A stretch of DNA of 64,000 nt from Lysobacterales bacterium (GCA_016707485.1 JADJHN010000001.1:682001-746000), one strand, 5' to 3'. Positions 17,788-27,616 are shown, counted from the stretch's first letter. The notes: generated by a model not told the origin, from the letters alone. Program-made: numbers and translations.

Positions 17788-18234
17788 TCAGGCGTTGATG
17801 GTAATCCGACGCGGCGTGGTTTCGGCCTTCTTCGGAATCGAAATCTCGAGAACGCCATGTTTTCCGGAGGCGCTGATGTTCTCCGCGTCGGCGCTGTCGG
17901 GCAAGGCAAAGCGGCGATAGAACGTGCCACTGGATCGCTCAATCCGCGTCAGCTGCCCGTTTTCGGTCGTCGACTCCGAGGCGCGCTCGCCCTTGATGGT
18001 AAGGATGCCCTTGTCCATGTTGACTTCGATATCCTTGGGATCGACGCCGGGAATGTCGGCAAAGATGACGAAGCGCTTGTCTTCCTCGCGAATGTCCACG
18101 CGCGGCGCCCACTGGCTGGTCACCACGTTCGACTGATCGGTTTCTTCGTTGCTCATGAAGCGATCGAAGACCTGGCGCAGATCGCGATTGAAGCTGTTGC
18201 CGGTATTCCAGAGGCTGTGACGTGAAATGCTCAT
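17788..18234 (-). CDS. Small heat-shock protein, Hsp20 family
   Basis: 148 residues. The alpha-crystallin domain spans ~45-140, with PRVDIREED, VIFADIPGVDPKDIEV and the terminal GVLEISIPKK motif; a C-terminal RRITIN supplies the I-x-I-like anchor used in oligomer assembly. ATP-independent holdase for unfolding proteins. The ATG at 18234 has CAGGAG seven bases upstream; longer frames start without a ribosome site. A sigma32-like promoter lies at 18280-18307. Confidence 0.93.
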   Translation of the reverse strand: MSISRHSLWNTGNSFNRDLRQVFDRFMSNEETDQSNVVTSQWAPRVDIREEDKRFVIFADIPGVDPKDIEVNMDKGILTIKGERASESTTENGQLTRIERSSGTFYRRFALPDSADAENISASGKHGVLEISIPKKAETTPRRITINA

Positions 18235-18279
18235 GGGTTTGCTCCTGTCAGGGTGCGGCGCGCAGCCGCTTTGCCCACT

Positions 18280-18307
18280 AGGTAGGGATCGCCTGTCACG
18301 TTTCAAG
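18280..18307 (-). promoter_or_regulatory. Sigma32-like heat-shock promoter of hsp20
   Basis: Minus strand: CTTGAAA (complement of 18301-18307), 13-base spacer, then CCCTACCT (complement of 18280-18287). The sigma32 consensus is CTTGAA, 11-16 bases, CCCCATnT. It is 46 bases before the hsp20 ATG. The -35 is exact and the -10 is partial. Confidence 0.65.
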
Positions 18308-18375
18308 GGCGTGCGATCATTCATGCGACGGTCGTATCATGGAGCGCCCGTAGCTACCCTCCACAAGGAATTCCC

Positions 18376-18855
18376 ATGACGATAAAGACTGGCGACCGCA
18401 TTCCCCAGGCCACCCTGAACACGTTCAAGGACGGCGTGCAGGCAATCACCACCGACGAACTGTTCAAGGGGCGCAAGATCGTGCTTTTTTCGGTCCCGGG
18501 CGCATTCACGCCGACCTGTTCCGCCAAGCACCTGCCGGGCTATGTCGAGAAAATGGACGCATTCAAGGCCAAGGGGGTCGAGGTTGCATGCATGTCGGTC
18601 AATGACGCGTTTGTCATGGATGCCTGGGGCAAGAATCAGCATGTCCCGGACGGCCTGACCATGCTCGCCGATGGCAACGGCGCATTTGCCGAAGCGCTCG
18701 GCCTGAAGTTCGACGCCAGCGCATTCGGCATGGGCGAGCGGGCCAAGCGCTTTGCCCTGTATGCCGAGGACGGCGTGGTCAAGGTGCTGCATGTGGAAGC
18801 ACCCGGCGAGTTCAAGGTCTCCAGTGCGGAAGCCATGCTTGAGGCGATCGGCTGA
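18376..18855 (+). CDS. Peroxiredoxin, Prx5 family
   Basis: 159 residues. Peroxidatic Cys48 in the motif PGAFTPTCSAKHLPG, the hallmark of the Prx5 (PMP20/AhpC-TSA redoxin) group. It reduces hydrogen peroxide and alkyl hydroperoxides using thiol donors in the cytoplasm. No fused glutaredoxin domain. AAGGAA precedes the ATG by seven bases. It is divergent from hsp20, sharing a 140-base intergenic region. The hairpin at 18887-18905 can act as its terminator. Confidence 0.93.
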   Translation: MTIKTGDRIPQATLNTFKDGVQAITTDELFKGRKIVLFSVPGAFTPTCSAKHLPGYVEKMDAFKAKGVEVACMSVNDAFVMDAWGKNQHVPDGLTMLADGNGAFAEALGLKFDASAFGMGERAKRFALYAEDGVVKVLHVEAPGEFKVSSAEAMLEAIG

Positions 18856-18883
18856 GTTCGCCGGATCTCGTCGTTCCGATTCG

Positions 18884-19374
<491 letters not shown>

Positions 19375-19428
19375 GGAAGTGGGCCGCGAATGATACGGGC
19401 ACGCTTGCGGACTGACAAGGGCTTCCCT

Positions 19429-20334
19429 TTACGGCGCGACCGGGGTGGTGCCGCAGAATTGTTGCCTGACCTGCATCGCTTCCGGCATCCACTCGTTCAA
19501 CTGGTTGATGCGGGTGCCTTCGGCGGGATGCGTCGACATGAACTCGGGCGGTTTCTGGTTGCCGAGCGCGGCCATCCGTTCCCAGAGCTTCGGTGCCTCC
19601 CGCGGGTCGTAACAGGCGGCGGCGGCGAGCAACAGGCCGACCTTGTCGGCTTCGGATTCGTGGCTGCGCGAGAAGGGCAGGATCACTCCGTATTGGGCAC
19701 CTGCGCCAATTGCCGCCATCACCATCTGGCGCTGCTGGGGGTCCATGTCGCCGGTCGACATGCTCGCCGCGATCGAACCAATCTGCACGAGCTTCTGCTG
19801 GGCCATGCGTTCGCCACCGTGGCGCAGCAAGGCATGGGCGATCTCGTGGCCCATGACCACGGCGAGGCCGTCGTCATTTTTTGCCACCGGGAGGATGCCG
19901 GTATAAACGGCGATCTTGCCTCCGGGCAGGCAAAACGCGTTGACCTGGTCGGACTGGATCACGCTGACCTGCCACTGGTAGGCGCTCCAATCGGTATTCG
20001 CCGGGGTTCCGGTGGCATCGGCAAGGTATTTTTCGACCTTCGGTGCCGCTTCAACGAGGCGCTGGGCGATGCCTTGCACTTCCTCGGGCAATTTGCCGGA
20101 GCGGATCACCTGGGATTGCTGCAGGATTTCCTGATACGACTGCAAGCCGAGCGCAGCTTCTTCCTGCGCCGATGTGTCCAGCAACTGCTTGCGTCCGGTG
20201 AACGACGCCGAATTGCTGTGACTGAAATAGTAGTAGCCAAAATACAGGCCAAACAGAATGATCGGCCAGAGTTTCAGGCCGCGCCGGTTGCCTTGCTGGC
20301 CCAGTTGCGACGATCGATTTCCGAAGATTCCCAT
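19429..20334 (-). CDS. M48 family zinc metalloprotease
   Basis: 301 residues. One N-terminal membrane or signal-anchor segment (~22-38), then the peptidase domain with the zinc motif HEIAH at 163-167 and the third ligand in SRSHESEADKVG near 224. Similar to the LoiP/YcaL/YfgC group that works on outer-membrane or envelope proteins. The C-terminal FMSTHPAEGTRINQL is a common tail motif. Upstream and downstream genes are unrelated, so it is likely transcribed alone. Confidence 0.92.
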   Translation of the reverse strand: MGIFGNRSSQLGQQGNRRGLKLWPIILFGLYFGYYYFSHSNSASFTGRKQLLDTSAQEEAALGLQSYQEILQQSQVIRSGKLPEEVQGIAQRLVEAAPKVEKYLADATGTPANTDWSAYQWQVSVIQSDQVNAFCLPGGKIAVYTGILPVAKNDDGLAVVMGHEIAHALLRHGGERMAQQKLVQIGSIAASMSTGDMDPQQRQMVMAAIGAGAQYGVILPFSRSHESEADKVGLLLAAAACYDPREAPKLWERMAALGNQKPPEFMSTHPAEGTRINQLNEWMPEAMQVRQQFCGTTPVAP

Positions 20335-20458
20335 GTGCCTGCCCTCGATTTCCCGCGCAGCTTAGCCGGTCGGCCATAACGCTGCCTGACCGGTCAACAA
20401 TTGTTTTCCAACACCCGGCATGCCAGGCAAGTGGCTGCGGACACCGAGACAGCGCGTT

Positions 20459-22372
20459 TCACAACTCCCGCACGATGCGAAAACCGACCCGTGCGCTGCG
20501 CGTGCCGGCGGCGACACCGAGTCGATAGGCCGAGCGGATCTGCAAGGGCGAACTGCCCCAGGAGCCACCGCGAACCACGCGCAGCTCGCAGCCGGGGTTG
20601 ATCCAGGCCGCGCTGCTGCGCGGAGCGCGCACATAGTTGTCGTGCCAGCAATCATCCACCCATTCCGAAAGATTGCCGTCAATGTCGAAAAGGCCGAACG
20701 GGTTGGCCGCAAAAGTCCTGACCGGTGCCGGCCCCCAGTAGCCATCGTGGTAGCGCGTGAAGGAGTGGCCCCAACTGCGCTTGCTCGGTGAGCGATCGCC
20801 GTCGCCGGTCAGGTTGGCCAGCACATTCGGCGGATTGCCGTCACCCCACCAGTAGCGGCTGGTCGAATTGGCGCGCAGCGCGTATTCGAATTCGGCTTCG
20901 CTGGGCAGCCGATAACGCTTGCCGGTGCGCTGCGAAAGCCAGGCGACATACTCATGGGCATCGTTCCACGAAACATTCAGCACCGGCAGCTTCTCGGCCG
21001 CGCGATCACCCTTGTAATCGCGCTGCCAGTCGATTCCGCGCCGATCGATCATGCGGCCGCTGCTTTCGTCATAGACACTGCCGGTGCCCAGACGCTCGGC
21101 ATCGGTCTGGTAACCAACCGCCTTGACGAACTCGCGAAACTGGCCGACGGTGATTTCACTCTGGCCCATGGCGAATCCAGCGGGAATGACCACCGTGCGC
21201 TGCGGATCCTCCTCGTCGCGATGGCCCTCCTCGCTGGCCGGCGAACCCATCTTGAACTGTCCGGCCGGTATCACCACCACCGCTGGAGCCGAGCCACTGG
21301 TATCAAGAAAACGATCGCTGAAAACCTGGCCGGGCGAGAAGCTCGCGTAGAGGCGGGCATTGCGCAGGCGCTCGTTGAAATCGTCGAGTCCGACCAGATC
21401 CGTGCTGATCGCCTGCGCATCCTTGCCGAGCCTTTCGGCCAAATCGGCATTTCCGGCATCCAGAGCGGATCGCGCCTGTGCAAGCACCGTCTCGCCACGC
21501 TGGCGGCGCAGGCCCTCGATCTGGGAGCGCGTATCCAGCAGTGCCTGCGATCCCGGGCGGATCGACGAGGCCTCGGCGAGAATCTTGTCGACGCTGGCAA
21601 AATCATCCTGCGCTGCCGCGCCCAGCGCCCGCTCGAGGTAGCCGCGCTCGATGCGGCCGAGTCCTTCGTCGGCAATACGGTTGCCGGGATCGATCTTCAA
21701 CACCTTGCGATAGACCGCCAGCGCATTGTTGTCGCCCTCGCCGACCAGGCGATTCTGCTTGAGCAGCTCCGCCGCCGCCGTCAGCATCGGCATGACCTGG
21801 CCCAGCCGCTGCAATCGCGCACGCAGGTTTTCCAGCTCGGCTTCCGAGTGCGGAAGATCGGCGAACTGGGCGGCATAGCGCTGCGCTTCCGCCTCGTCGC
21901 CGCGCTCCAGCGCCGCCAGCGACCAGTCGCGCACGGCACCCCCGATGCGCTGCAGCGCGTTGTGTGCGGCGGGATTGTTGGGGTCCCCGGCGAGTACCTG
22001 GCGATAGAGGCCCACGGCATTGTTGCCGGGCGGCTCGAACAGCTTGCCGGCCTCCTCCTGGGCGCGAGCGGCCTTGAGCAGGGCGGCGATTTCCTTGCTC
22101 ACCGGCGCCGGAGGCCCCATCGCGATGGCCTCGGCCAGCGTGGTTCCGACGATCGGTCGCGTGCGATCACCCGCCTCCGCCAGTGGCTGGCTGCGGTCGA
22201 TGACCCAAGGCTTGCCCATCTGCGGCGATGTCGTCGTCGTTTGCACCTGGGATTGCGGCTCGACATGCAGGATGCCCGGGAAAAACCGGTACACCAGCGC
22301 AAACGCCAATACGAGGATGCCAAGCGCGCCACCCCAGTTGCGTTGCTTGTTGACGTTCTCGGTGCCGGGCAT
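20459..22372 (-). CDS. TPR-like and formylglycine-generating-enzyme (SUMF1) domain protein
   Basis: 637 residues. One transmembrane helix near 13-30, a periplasmic helical region with repeats of about 35-60 residues resembling TPRs (~85-340), and a C-terminal FGE-sulfatase/SUMF1 domain (~365-637: VVIPAGQFKMGSP, YRLPSEAEFEYALR, GNLSEWVDDCW, VVRGGSWGSSP). In bacteria this fold includes true formylglycine-generating enzymes but is mostly used as a C-type-lectin-like binding module. No sulfatase is nearby, so a binding or structural role is more likely. Confidence 0.88.
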   Translation of the reverse strand: MPGTENVNKQRNWGGALGILVLAFALVYRFFPGILHVEPQSQVQTTTTSPQMGKPWVIDRSQPLAEAGDRTRPIVGTTLAEAIAMGPPAPVSKEIAALLKAARAQEEAGKLFEPPGNNAVGLYRQVLAGDPNNPAAHNALQRIGGAVRDWSLAALERGDEAEAQRYAAQFADLPHSEAELENLRARLQRLGQVMPMLTAAAELLKQNRLVGEGDNNALAVYRKVLKIDPGNRIADEGLGRIERGYLERALGAAAQDDFASVDKILAEASSIRPGSQALLDTRSQIEGLRRQRGETVLAQARSALDAGNADLAERLGKDAQAISTDLVGLDDFNERLRNARLYASFSPGQVFSDRFLDTSGSAPAVVVIPAGQFKMGSPASEEGHRDEEDPQRTVVIPAGFAMGQSEITVGQFREFVKAVGYQTDAERLGTGSVYDESSGRMIDRRGIDWQRDYKGDRAAEKLPVLNVSWNDAHEYVAWLSQRTGKRYRLPSEAEFEYALRANSTSRYWWGDGNPPNVLANLTGDGDRSPSKRSWGHSFTRYHDGYWGPAPVRTFAANPFGLFDIDGNLSEWVDDCWHDNYVRAPRSSAAWINPGCELRVVRGGSWGSSPLQIRSAYRLGVAAGTRSARVGFRIVREL

Positions 22373-22489
22373 GGGTGCGAAATGAAAGGCTGACAGCAGC
22401 GTGTCAGCACCTTAGGCTATCGCGGGAGGCATCCGCAACCGCGATTGCGCCTCCTTGTTCAACTCCCGTATCTGCAGAGGAAGGCGCAA

Positions 22490-23578
22490 TTGGCAGCCTG
22501 GATCGACCGTACCGAAAGACTCCATGATTTCGACCACCTCCCCGGTCGGCTTGTCGGCCTGGATACCGAGTTCATGCGCACCGACAGCTTTGCGCCGAAG
22601 CTGGCCCTGATCCAGATCGAGATCGACTCGCAAATCGCCCTCATCGACCCGATTGCGGACATCGACATGAGCGCGCTCGCCAGGCGCCTCGGCGATCCAA
22701 ACACCATCTCGATCATGCACAGCGCCAGCGAGGATCTCGATGCGCTGAGCAGCCTGCTGCCAAACAGCCTCGGCACGCTGTTCGATACCCAGATCGCAGC
22801 GGCCTTTTGCGGCCTTGGTGCGGGCCTCGGCTACCAGAAACTGGTGCTGATCGTATGCGGTGTCGACCTGCCGAAAGGTGAAACCCGCTCGGACTGGCTG
22901 CAGCGTCCGTTGACGCCTTCGCAACTGGAGTACGCCGCCCAGGATGTCATTCATCTGCCCGTCCTGCATGCCGATTTGTCCGCCCGCCTCTCCAGTCGCG
23001 GCTTTGCCGATTGGCACGCCGAGGATTGCGCACGCATGCTCGCGCGCGCGCGCCATCGCGAGCCCGACCTGCAACCGCAGACCGCCTATCGTGGTGCCGC
23101 CGAATGGACTCGCGAACAGCAAGCCCGGCTGCGTCGAGTGCTGATCTGGCGTGACGCCACCGCGCGCCGCATCGACAAGCCGCGACCGTGGATCCTCGAT
23201 GATCCGCGCATCCTCGACCTCGCCGCGAACCCGCCCGCCAATGCCAACGAACTGGCCGAACGCGGACGCGGACTGCGCGCACTGCGCGGCACCGAACGCG
23301 CCGAGCTGCTGGAGGTGTTGCGCAGCCCCTTGAGTGCCGAAGAACTCGATTTCGAGTGCATTCCCGCAGCCGCCGATGGCGAGGAACGCCGCGTGATCCG
23401 CGCGCTGAAGGAAATCGTCACCACCCGCGCCGGCGAACTCGATCTGCCTGAAGGCCTGCTCTGTTCGCGCCGCCACCTCGAAAGCCTGTACCTGTCACGG
23501 CAATGGCCAGCCGCGCTCGAAGGCTGGCGCAAACCGCTGCTGCACGATGCACTGATGAACCGACTGTCCGAACTGTAA
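22490..23578 (+). CDS. rnd: Ribonuclease D
   Basis: 362 residues from TTG at 22490, which has AGAGGAAGG six bases before it and gives MAAWIDRTERL; a TTG at 22445 would add 15 residues without a ribosome site. The DEDDy exonuclease motifs are visible: LDTEF (~24), a middle Asp in HSASEDLDAL, and the YAAQDVIHLPVL motif near 160. An HRDC domain follows (~200-290). It trims tRNA precursors and other small RNAs from the 3' end. tRNA-Ala lies 170 bases downstream. Confidence 0.93.
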   Translation: MAAWIDRTERLHDFDHLPGRLVGLDTEFMRTDSFAPKLALIQIEIDSQIALIDPIADIDMSALARRLGDPNTISIMHSASEDLDALSSLLPNSLGTLFDTQIAAAFCGLGAGLGYQKLVLIVCGVDLPKGETRSDWLQRPLTPSQLEYAAQDVIHLPVLHADLSARLSSRGFADWHAEDCARMLARARHREPDLQPQTAYRGAAEWTREQQARLRRVLIWRDATARRIDKPRPWILDDPRILDLAANPPANANELAERGRGLRALRGTERAELLEVLRSPLSAEELDFECIPAAADGEERRVIRALKEIVTTRAGELDLPEGLLCSRRHLESLYLSRQWPAALEGWRKPLLHDALMNRLSEL

Positions 23579-23752
23579 GCCCCTGCCGGCCATCCAGGAC
23601 AGCGCGGTTCCAACGGCAGCATCGTCATCGCAACGGCCGGGGCTGCTCCCGGCAGACTCGACACTTGGCGCAATCGACACGCATCCGATATGATCCGCGC
23701 CTGCTTCCGGTGCGACCCAACCCGCATCAACCGGCCGGATGCATGGATTCAT

Positions 23753-23828
23753 GGGGCGGTAGCTCAGCTGGGAGAGCGCCACGTTCGCATCGTGGAGGTC
23801 AGGGGTTCGATCCCCCTCCGCTCCACCA
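23753..23828 (+). tRNA. tRNA-Ala (CGC)
   Basis: 76 bases. Acceptor GGGGCGG pairs with CCGCTCC (one G-U pair), anticodon stem CCACG/CGTGG with loop TTCGCAT gives anticodon CGC, T-loop TTCGATC, encoded ACCA end. It decodes GCG, a frequent alanine codon at this GC content. Confidence 0.95.
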
Positions 23829-23834
23829 AATCAA

Positions 23835-23858
23835 GGGCCCGGCGCAAGCCGGGCTTTT
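23835..23858 (+). terminator. Rho-independent terminator after tRNA-Ala
   Basis: GCCCGGC (23837-23843), loop GCAA, GCCGGGC (23848-23854), then TTTT. It starts seven bases after the tRNA 3' end. Confidence 0.85.
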
Positions 23859-23903
23859 CATTTCCGGAGTACCTGACCGAAACGCCTGTCGGCCATTCCC
23901 CAT

Positions 23904-24137
23904 TCAATGGCGCTTGCATGGCATATCGAAATCCACGTGATAGTGCTCGTCGTGGCGAATCCACGGTCGCGTTTGCATGAAGCGAATCGATGCCCTGATA
24001 AACGCGCCACGACGGGTCGCGTAGAGCTTCGGGATATAAGTGCTCTCGAAAATGACGCGCTTGATGCGCAAGCCATCGGCTCGGGCGGCCTGATGCAAGG
24101 CGTGGAGATGCTCGGCAATTGCTTCGAATCGGCGCAT
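23904..24137 (-). pseudogene. C-terminal remnant of a murein-endopeptidase-like metallopeptidase
   Basis: 77 codons ending TGA. The segment IKRVIFESTYIPKLYATRRG and the ending IRHDEHYHVDFDMPC look like the C-terminal zinc-binding part (HxH near the end) of penicillin-insensitive murein endopeptidase/M15-type enzymes. No signal peptide or N-terminal catalytic motifs precede it; upstream sequence runs into the pspC 3' flank. It may be a truncated gene or, less likely, a short functional protein. The family call is from memory of motifs and is tentative. Confidence 0.45.
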
Positions 24138-24185
24138 CGACGACTCGCGTGAGACGGCGCAGTCGCGACCGCCGCTGTTCCAGCT

Positions 24186-24380
24186 CTATTCCTCGGGGAT
24201 CAGCAGCCACAGGATCAGGTAGACGAGAAGGCCCGGGAATGCTGCGGATGCGATCGAAAGGATCACGTACAGCACGCGGGTCAGCGTCGGATTCCAGCCG
24301 AAACGGCGGGCAATGCCGCCCATGACGCCAGCGAGCATGCGGTCACTGCGCGACCGCGACAATCTGCGTTCGGAACTCAT
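24186..24380 (-). CDS. PspC-domain small membrane protein
   Basis: 64 residues. The motif MLAGVMGGIARRFGWNPTLTRVLYV followed by one hydrophobic segment and the terminal LILWLLIPEE is the stand-alone PspC module. PspC belongs to the phage-shock envelope-stress response, but stand-alone copies have no settled role. Its ATG overlaps the stop of a 35-codon upstream frame (ATGA). Confidence 0.88.
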   Translation of the reverse strand: MSSERRLSRSRSDRMLAGVMGGIARRFGWNPTLTRVLYVILSIASAAFPGLLVYLILWLLIPEE

Positions 24381-24484
24381 GCGTCGGCACCTTCCATCGG
24401 GTTCGTCTGGTTCGATCCATGCAGCGATCGATGTGAAACGTGTTCGTCGAGCTTGCGCTTCAGACTGTCGAAATTGTCGATCAT
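24377..24484 (-). CDS. Possible 35-residue protein coupled to the PspC gene
   Basis: A short frame (MIDNFDSLKRKLDEHVSHRS and on) ends in TGA overlapping the pspC ATG. It is hydrophilic and helical-looking. The same frame stays open upstream of the ATG (about 17 codons, including RWHGLELFGVDF), so it may be the 3' end of a decayed larger gene instead of a true small protein. A neighbouring frame at ~24510-24620 also looks gene-like, which supports a frameshifted remnant. Confidence 0.35.
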   Translation of the reverse strand: MIDNFDSLKRKLDEHVSHRSLHGSNQTNPMEGADA

Positions 24485-24714
24485 GAAATCAACACCGAAC
24501 AGTTCCAAGCCATGCCATCGCGGGTTGATGATAGGTTATTCGCGGAAAGGATTCTGCCGCGCCGTAGCGGTCGTTCAGGATGACGCGCAACAGGATGCCG
24601 ACGCTCAGTCGCATCGCCGCAATCCACAATGAACGCAAAAATGGAATGCACGCTTGCGCCGGCATGCCGATAGACGCTTCGCTCAGCGAGCGCCGTCAGG
24701 CAGACAGATCGTGA

Positions 24715-24936
24715 TCAGCCGACGTTGCCTTCCGGAGTCAGCGGCGAAACTGGCGCGTGTGCCTCAGCGGTGGCGTGACTCGAACCTTCCTCATCAAACG
24801 GCACGTCGATCAGTGGCAGCAACCCGGGCGTGTCCATGTCGTCGAACTGGTCGTGCTCGACCGCCCAGAAGAAGGCGAAACCGGCGCCGATCAGCAAGAC
24901 GATCGACAACGGCACCATGACCAGCAGGATGTTCAT
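24715..24936 (-). CDS. ccoS: CcoS, cbb3 oxidase assembly protein
   Basis: 73 residues. An N-terminal transmembrane helix followed by the family motif FFWAVEHDQFDDMDTPG, diagnostic for CcoS. It is needed to load cofactors (heme, copper) into the CcoN subunit. The start overlaps the ccoI stop by four bases. The acidic/His-rich tail is longer than average. Confidence 0.93.
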   Translation of the reverse strand: MNILLVMVPLSIVLLIGAGFAFFWAVEHDQFDDMDTPGLLPLIDVPFDEEGSSHATAEAHAPVSPLTPEGNVG

Positions 24937-27401
24937 GCGTTGTCCACGCGTGGCAGCGGATGTCGGGCGCCTGCAGCCGGGGCCGCCGCTGCAGGCTCGC
25001 GACCGATGCGCAGCGCGTTGAGGATGACGCCCAGCGAACTCATCGACATGCCGAGCGCAGCCAGCCAGGGCGGCACGAAGCCGAGCGCCGCAATCGGGAT
25101 GGCACTGAGGTTGTAGATCAGCGCCCAGCGATAATTCTGCTGCAGGATGGCCAATGCCTGGCGCGCCAACGTGCGCGCCGGGGCGAGCACGTCGAGGCGC
25201 TCACCGGCGAGCACGATGTCGCTGCTGGCCTGGGCAAGTTCGGCACCACCGACGAGGGCGATCGAGACATCGGCACCGGCCAGCACCGGCGCATCGTTGA
25301 TGCCATCGCCAACCGCGATCACGCGCGCACCGTGCGCACGCAACTCGGCCAGCCATGCCAGCTTGTCGGCGGGGAGCTGGCGCGCGCGCCATTGTTCGAT
25401 ACCGAGGCGACCGGCGATGGCGGCAACCTTGGCCGGCGCATCGCCGCTGCACATCGACACCGCAAGACCTTGCTCCTTGAGTGTCGCGACCGCCGCCAGC
25501 GCGCCGGGGCGCAAGCGTTCGCTGAGGCGAAAAGCGGCAATCGCGGCGTGCTCATCGGCAAGCAGGACGGCATCGTCGAATGCTGCGTCGGCGATCAGTC
25601 CGGCGCAGGCAAAATCGGGTCGACCCAAGCGCAGTCGGCGTCCGTCGATGCATGCGCTGATGCCGAGCCCGGCCTCTGCGCTGATCTCCACATGCCTCGG
25701 CGAGGCCGCGGCCGAATCCACGCAACCGGCGGCAATGGCCTGCGCGGCCGGATGGCGGCTCTGCCCTGCCAGCCTGGCGGCCAGAGCCAACACCTCGGCA
25801 CGTGGCTGGCCGTTGAGGATCTCGATATCGGCCAGGGCCAGCTCCGGCTCGGTCAGCGTGCCGGTCTTGTCGAACACCACATGCGTGGCTTCAGCCAGCA
25901 CCTCGATGGCATCGGGTCGCACGACGAGCACGCCACGGCGCGCGAGCACGGCAAGACTGCGCGTGATCGCGGCAGGCACGGCCAGGGCAAACGCGCACGG
26001 GCACGACACCACCAGCACCGCCAATGCGGCGGCAAACGCACGCGAGGGATCGACGATGAGCCAGACCAGCAGGGTCAACGCGGTCAGACCCAGCACGCGG
26101 GCGACGAAACGCGATGCCGCGCGATCACCGGCGCGCGCCAACTTTGGTCGCTCGGCCTGGGCACGTTCGACGAGGGCGGCAATGCCGGCCAGCGTGGTCT
26201 CGTTGCCGGTGCGTTCGACGCGCAGCGACGCCGGCCCGTCGACAAGGACGCTGCCCGCGACCAGGGTGTCGCCGCGGCGCTTTTCCAGCGCAGCCGATTC
26301 GCCGGTCAACAAGGCCTCATCGACGCGACAGCGGACACTTAGGAGGATGCCATCAACCGGCACCACGCCACCTTCGCGAACCTGCACGTGGTCATCGCGT
26401 TCAAGCTCATGCACGCCAACCCGCTCGAAGCTGCCATCGGCACACTGGCGCTCGGCAAGCGGCGGCGTCAGGCGCGCCAGCGCATCGGTGAGGTCTCCGG
26501 CACGATGGCGCGCGCGCATTTCGAGATAGCGCCCGGCGAGCAGGAAAAACACGAACATGGATACCGACTCGAAATACACATGGCCGCTGCCGCGCAGTGC
26601 CTCGACCAGACTGGCGACATAGATCGCCGCGACCGCAATCGCGACCGGAACGTCCATGCCAAGCTGGCGTGCCTTGAGCGAGCGCAGCGCACCGGCAAAG
26701 AACGGTTGCGCCGAATACAGCACGACCGGCGTGGCGACGAGGAAACCAAGCCAGCGGAACAGGTCGCGCGTGGAGGTGTCTTCGAGTTCCATCGCGCCGA
26801 AATACAGCACTGCCGCATACATCATCGCCTGCATCGCACCGAAGCCGGCAACCAGCAAACGCTTCAGCGCGGCGCGTGATTCACGTCGGCGCACGTCATC
26901 CAGCGCCTGCGCATCAAGTGGCAAGGCCTGGTAGCCCGCCCGCGACAAGGTCTGCAGGATCTGCGTGAGCCTGCTCATGCGCTCGTCCCAGACCACGCGG
27001 GCACGCCGGGCGGCGGCATTGACCTGGACCTTGTGCACGCCCGGCAGAGCACCGAGCGCGCGTTCGATCAGCCATACGCAACCGGCACAACGCACACCCT
27101 CGACCAGCAGCACCATTTCGCGACGATGGCCGCCGAGATCACGCACGACATGGCGCGCGACTTCCTCGCGCTGCCATGCCTGTTCGGCATCCGCGCCATC
27201 GCGGCGTGGCTCCGGCCTCTGTGCCGGGTGCGTGCGCAGGCGGTAGTAGTCGCCGAGTCCGAGCTGCTCGATCCACGCCGCTGCCGCATGGCAACCCTCG
27301 CAACACAAGGCGCGCCGGCTGCCGGCGACCTCGGCATGCACGACGCCGCTGGCCGGCAATTTCTCGCCGCAGTGCCAGCAACGGAGGTCAATCGGCTTCA
27401 C
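24933..27401 (-). CDS. ccoI: CcoI/FixI copper P1B-type ATPase
   Basis: 822 residues. N-terminal Cys cluster (CWHCGEK at 8, CCEGCHAA at 33), a heavy-metal-associated domain with CAGC at 105-108, about eight transmembrane helices, the ion-binding SCPCAF motif, the phosphorylation motif DKTGTLTE and the hinge GDGINDAP. FixI/CcoI exports Cu+ to the periplasm to supply the CuB site of cbb3 oxidase. It overlaps ccoS and the short CcoH-like gene by four bases each. Confidence 0.96.
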   Translation of the reverse strand: MKPIDLRCWHCGEKLPASGVVHAEVAGSRRALCCEGCHAAAAWIEQLGLGDYYRLRTHPAQRPEPRRDGADAEQAWQREEVARHVVRDLGGHRREMVLLVEGVRCAGCVWLIERALGALPGVHKVQVNAAARRARVVWDERMSRLTQILQTLSRAGYQALPLDAQALDDVRRRESRAALKRLLVAGFGAMQAMMYAAVLYFGAMELEDTSTRDLFRWLGFLVATPVVLYSAQPFFAGALRSLKARQLGMDVPVAIAVAAIYVASLVEALRGSGHVYFESVSMFVFFLLAGRYLEMRARHRAGDLTDALARLTPPLAERQCADGSFERVGVHELERDDHVQVREGGVVPVDGILLSVRCRVDEALLTGESAALEKRRGDTLVAGSVLVDGPASLRVERTGNETTLAGIAALVERAQAERPKLARAGDRAASRFVARVLGLTALTLLVWLIVDPSRAFAAALAVLVVSCPCAFALAVPAAITRSLAVLARRGVLVVRPDAIEVLAEATHVVFDKTGTLTEPELALADIEILNGQPRAEVLALAARLAGQSRHPAAQAIAAGCVDSAAASPRHVEISAEAGLGISACIDGRRLRLGRPDFACAGLIADAAFDDAVLLADEHAAIAAFRLSERLRPGALAAVATLKEQGLAVSMCSGDAPAKVAAIAGRLGIEQWRARQLPADKLAWLAELRAHGARVIAVGDGINDAPVLAGADVSIALVGGAELAQASSDIVLAGERLDVLAPARTLARQALAILQQNYRWALIYNLSAIPIAALGFVPPWLAALGMSMSSLGVILNALRIGREPAAAAPAAGARHPLPRVDNA

Positions 27402-27616
27402 GGTGTCGCCGCTGGTTGCGATGCGGGCGCTGGCGCCGGCTGGCGGGTTGCCGGAATCCTGAAACTGGCGCCCTGGTCGACACTCGGCAGCGGCGGATCC
27501 TCATGCGCCAGGGCAAACACGATCAGGTGGATGCACGCGGCCAGCGAGCCAGCAAGGATCGCGACGCCCAACCAGGCGACCGGCTGCCGATACCAGCGTT
27601 GATCATTTTTTTGCAT
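27398..27616 (-). CDS. Short CcoH/FixH-like membrane protein
   Basis: 72 residues: basic N-terminus (MQKNDQRWYRQPVAW), one transmembrane helix (~15-38), then a short periplasmic tail with Pro/Ala repeats. Position between ccoP and ccoI is where ccoG and ccoH/fixH normally lie. It is about half the length of typical FixH and lacks most of the periplasmic domain. It overlaps ccoP by 14 bases and ccoI by four. Confidence 0.65.
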   Translation of the reverse strand: MQKNDQRWYRQPVAWLGVAILAGSLAACIHLIVFALAHEDPPLPSVDQGASFRIPATRQPAPAPASQPAATP

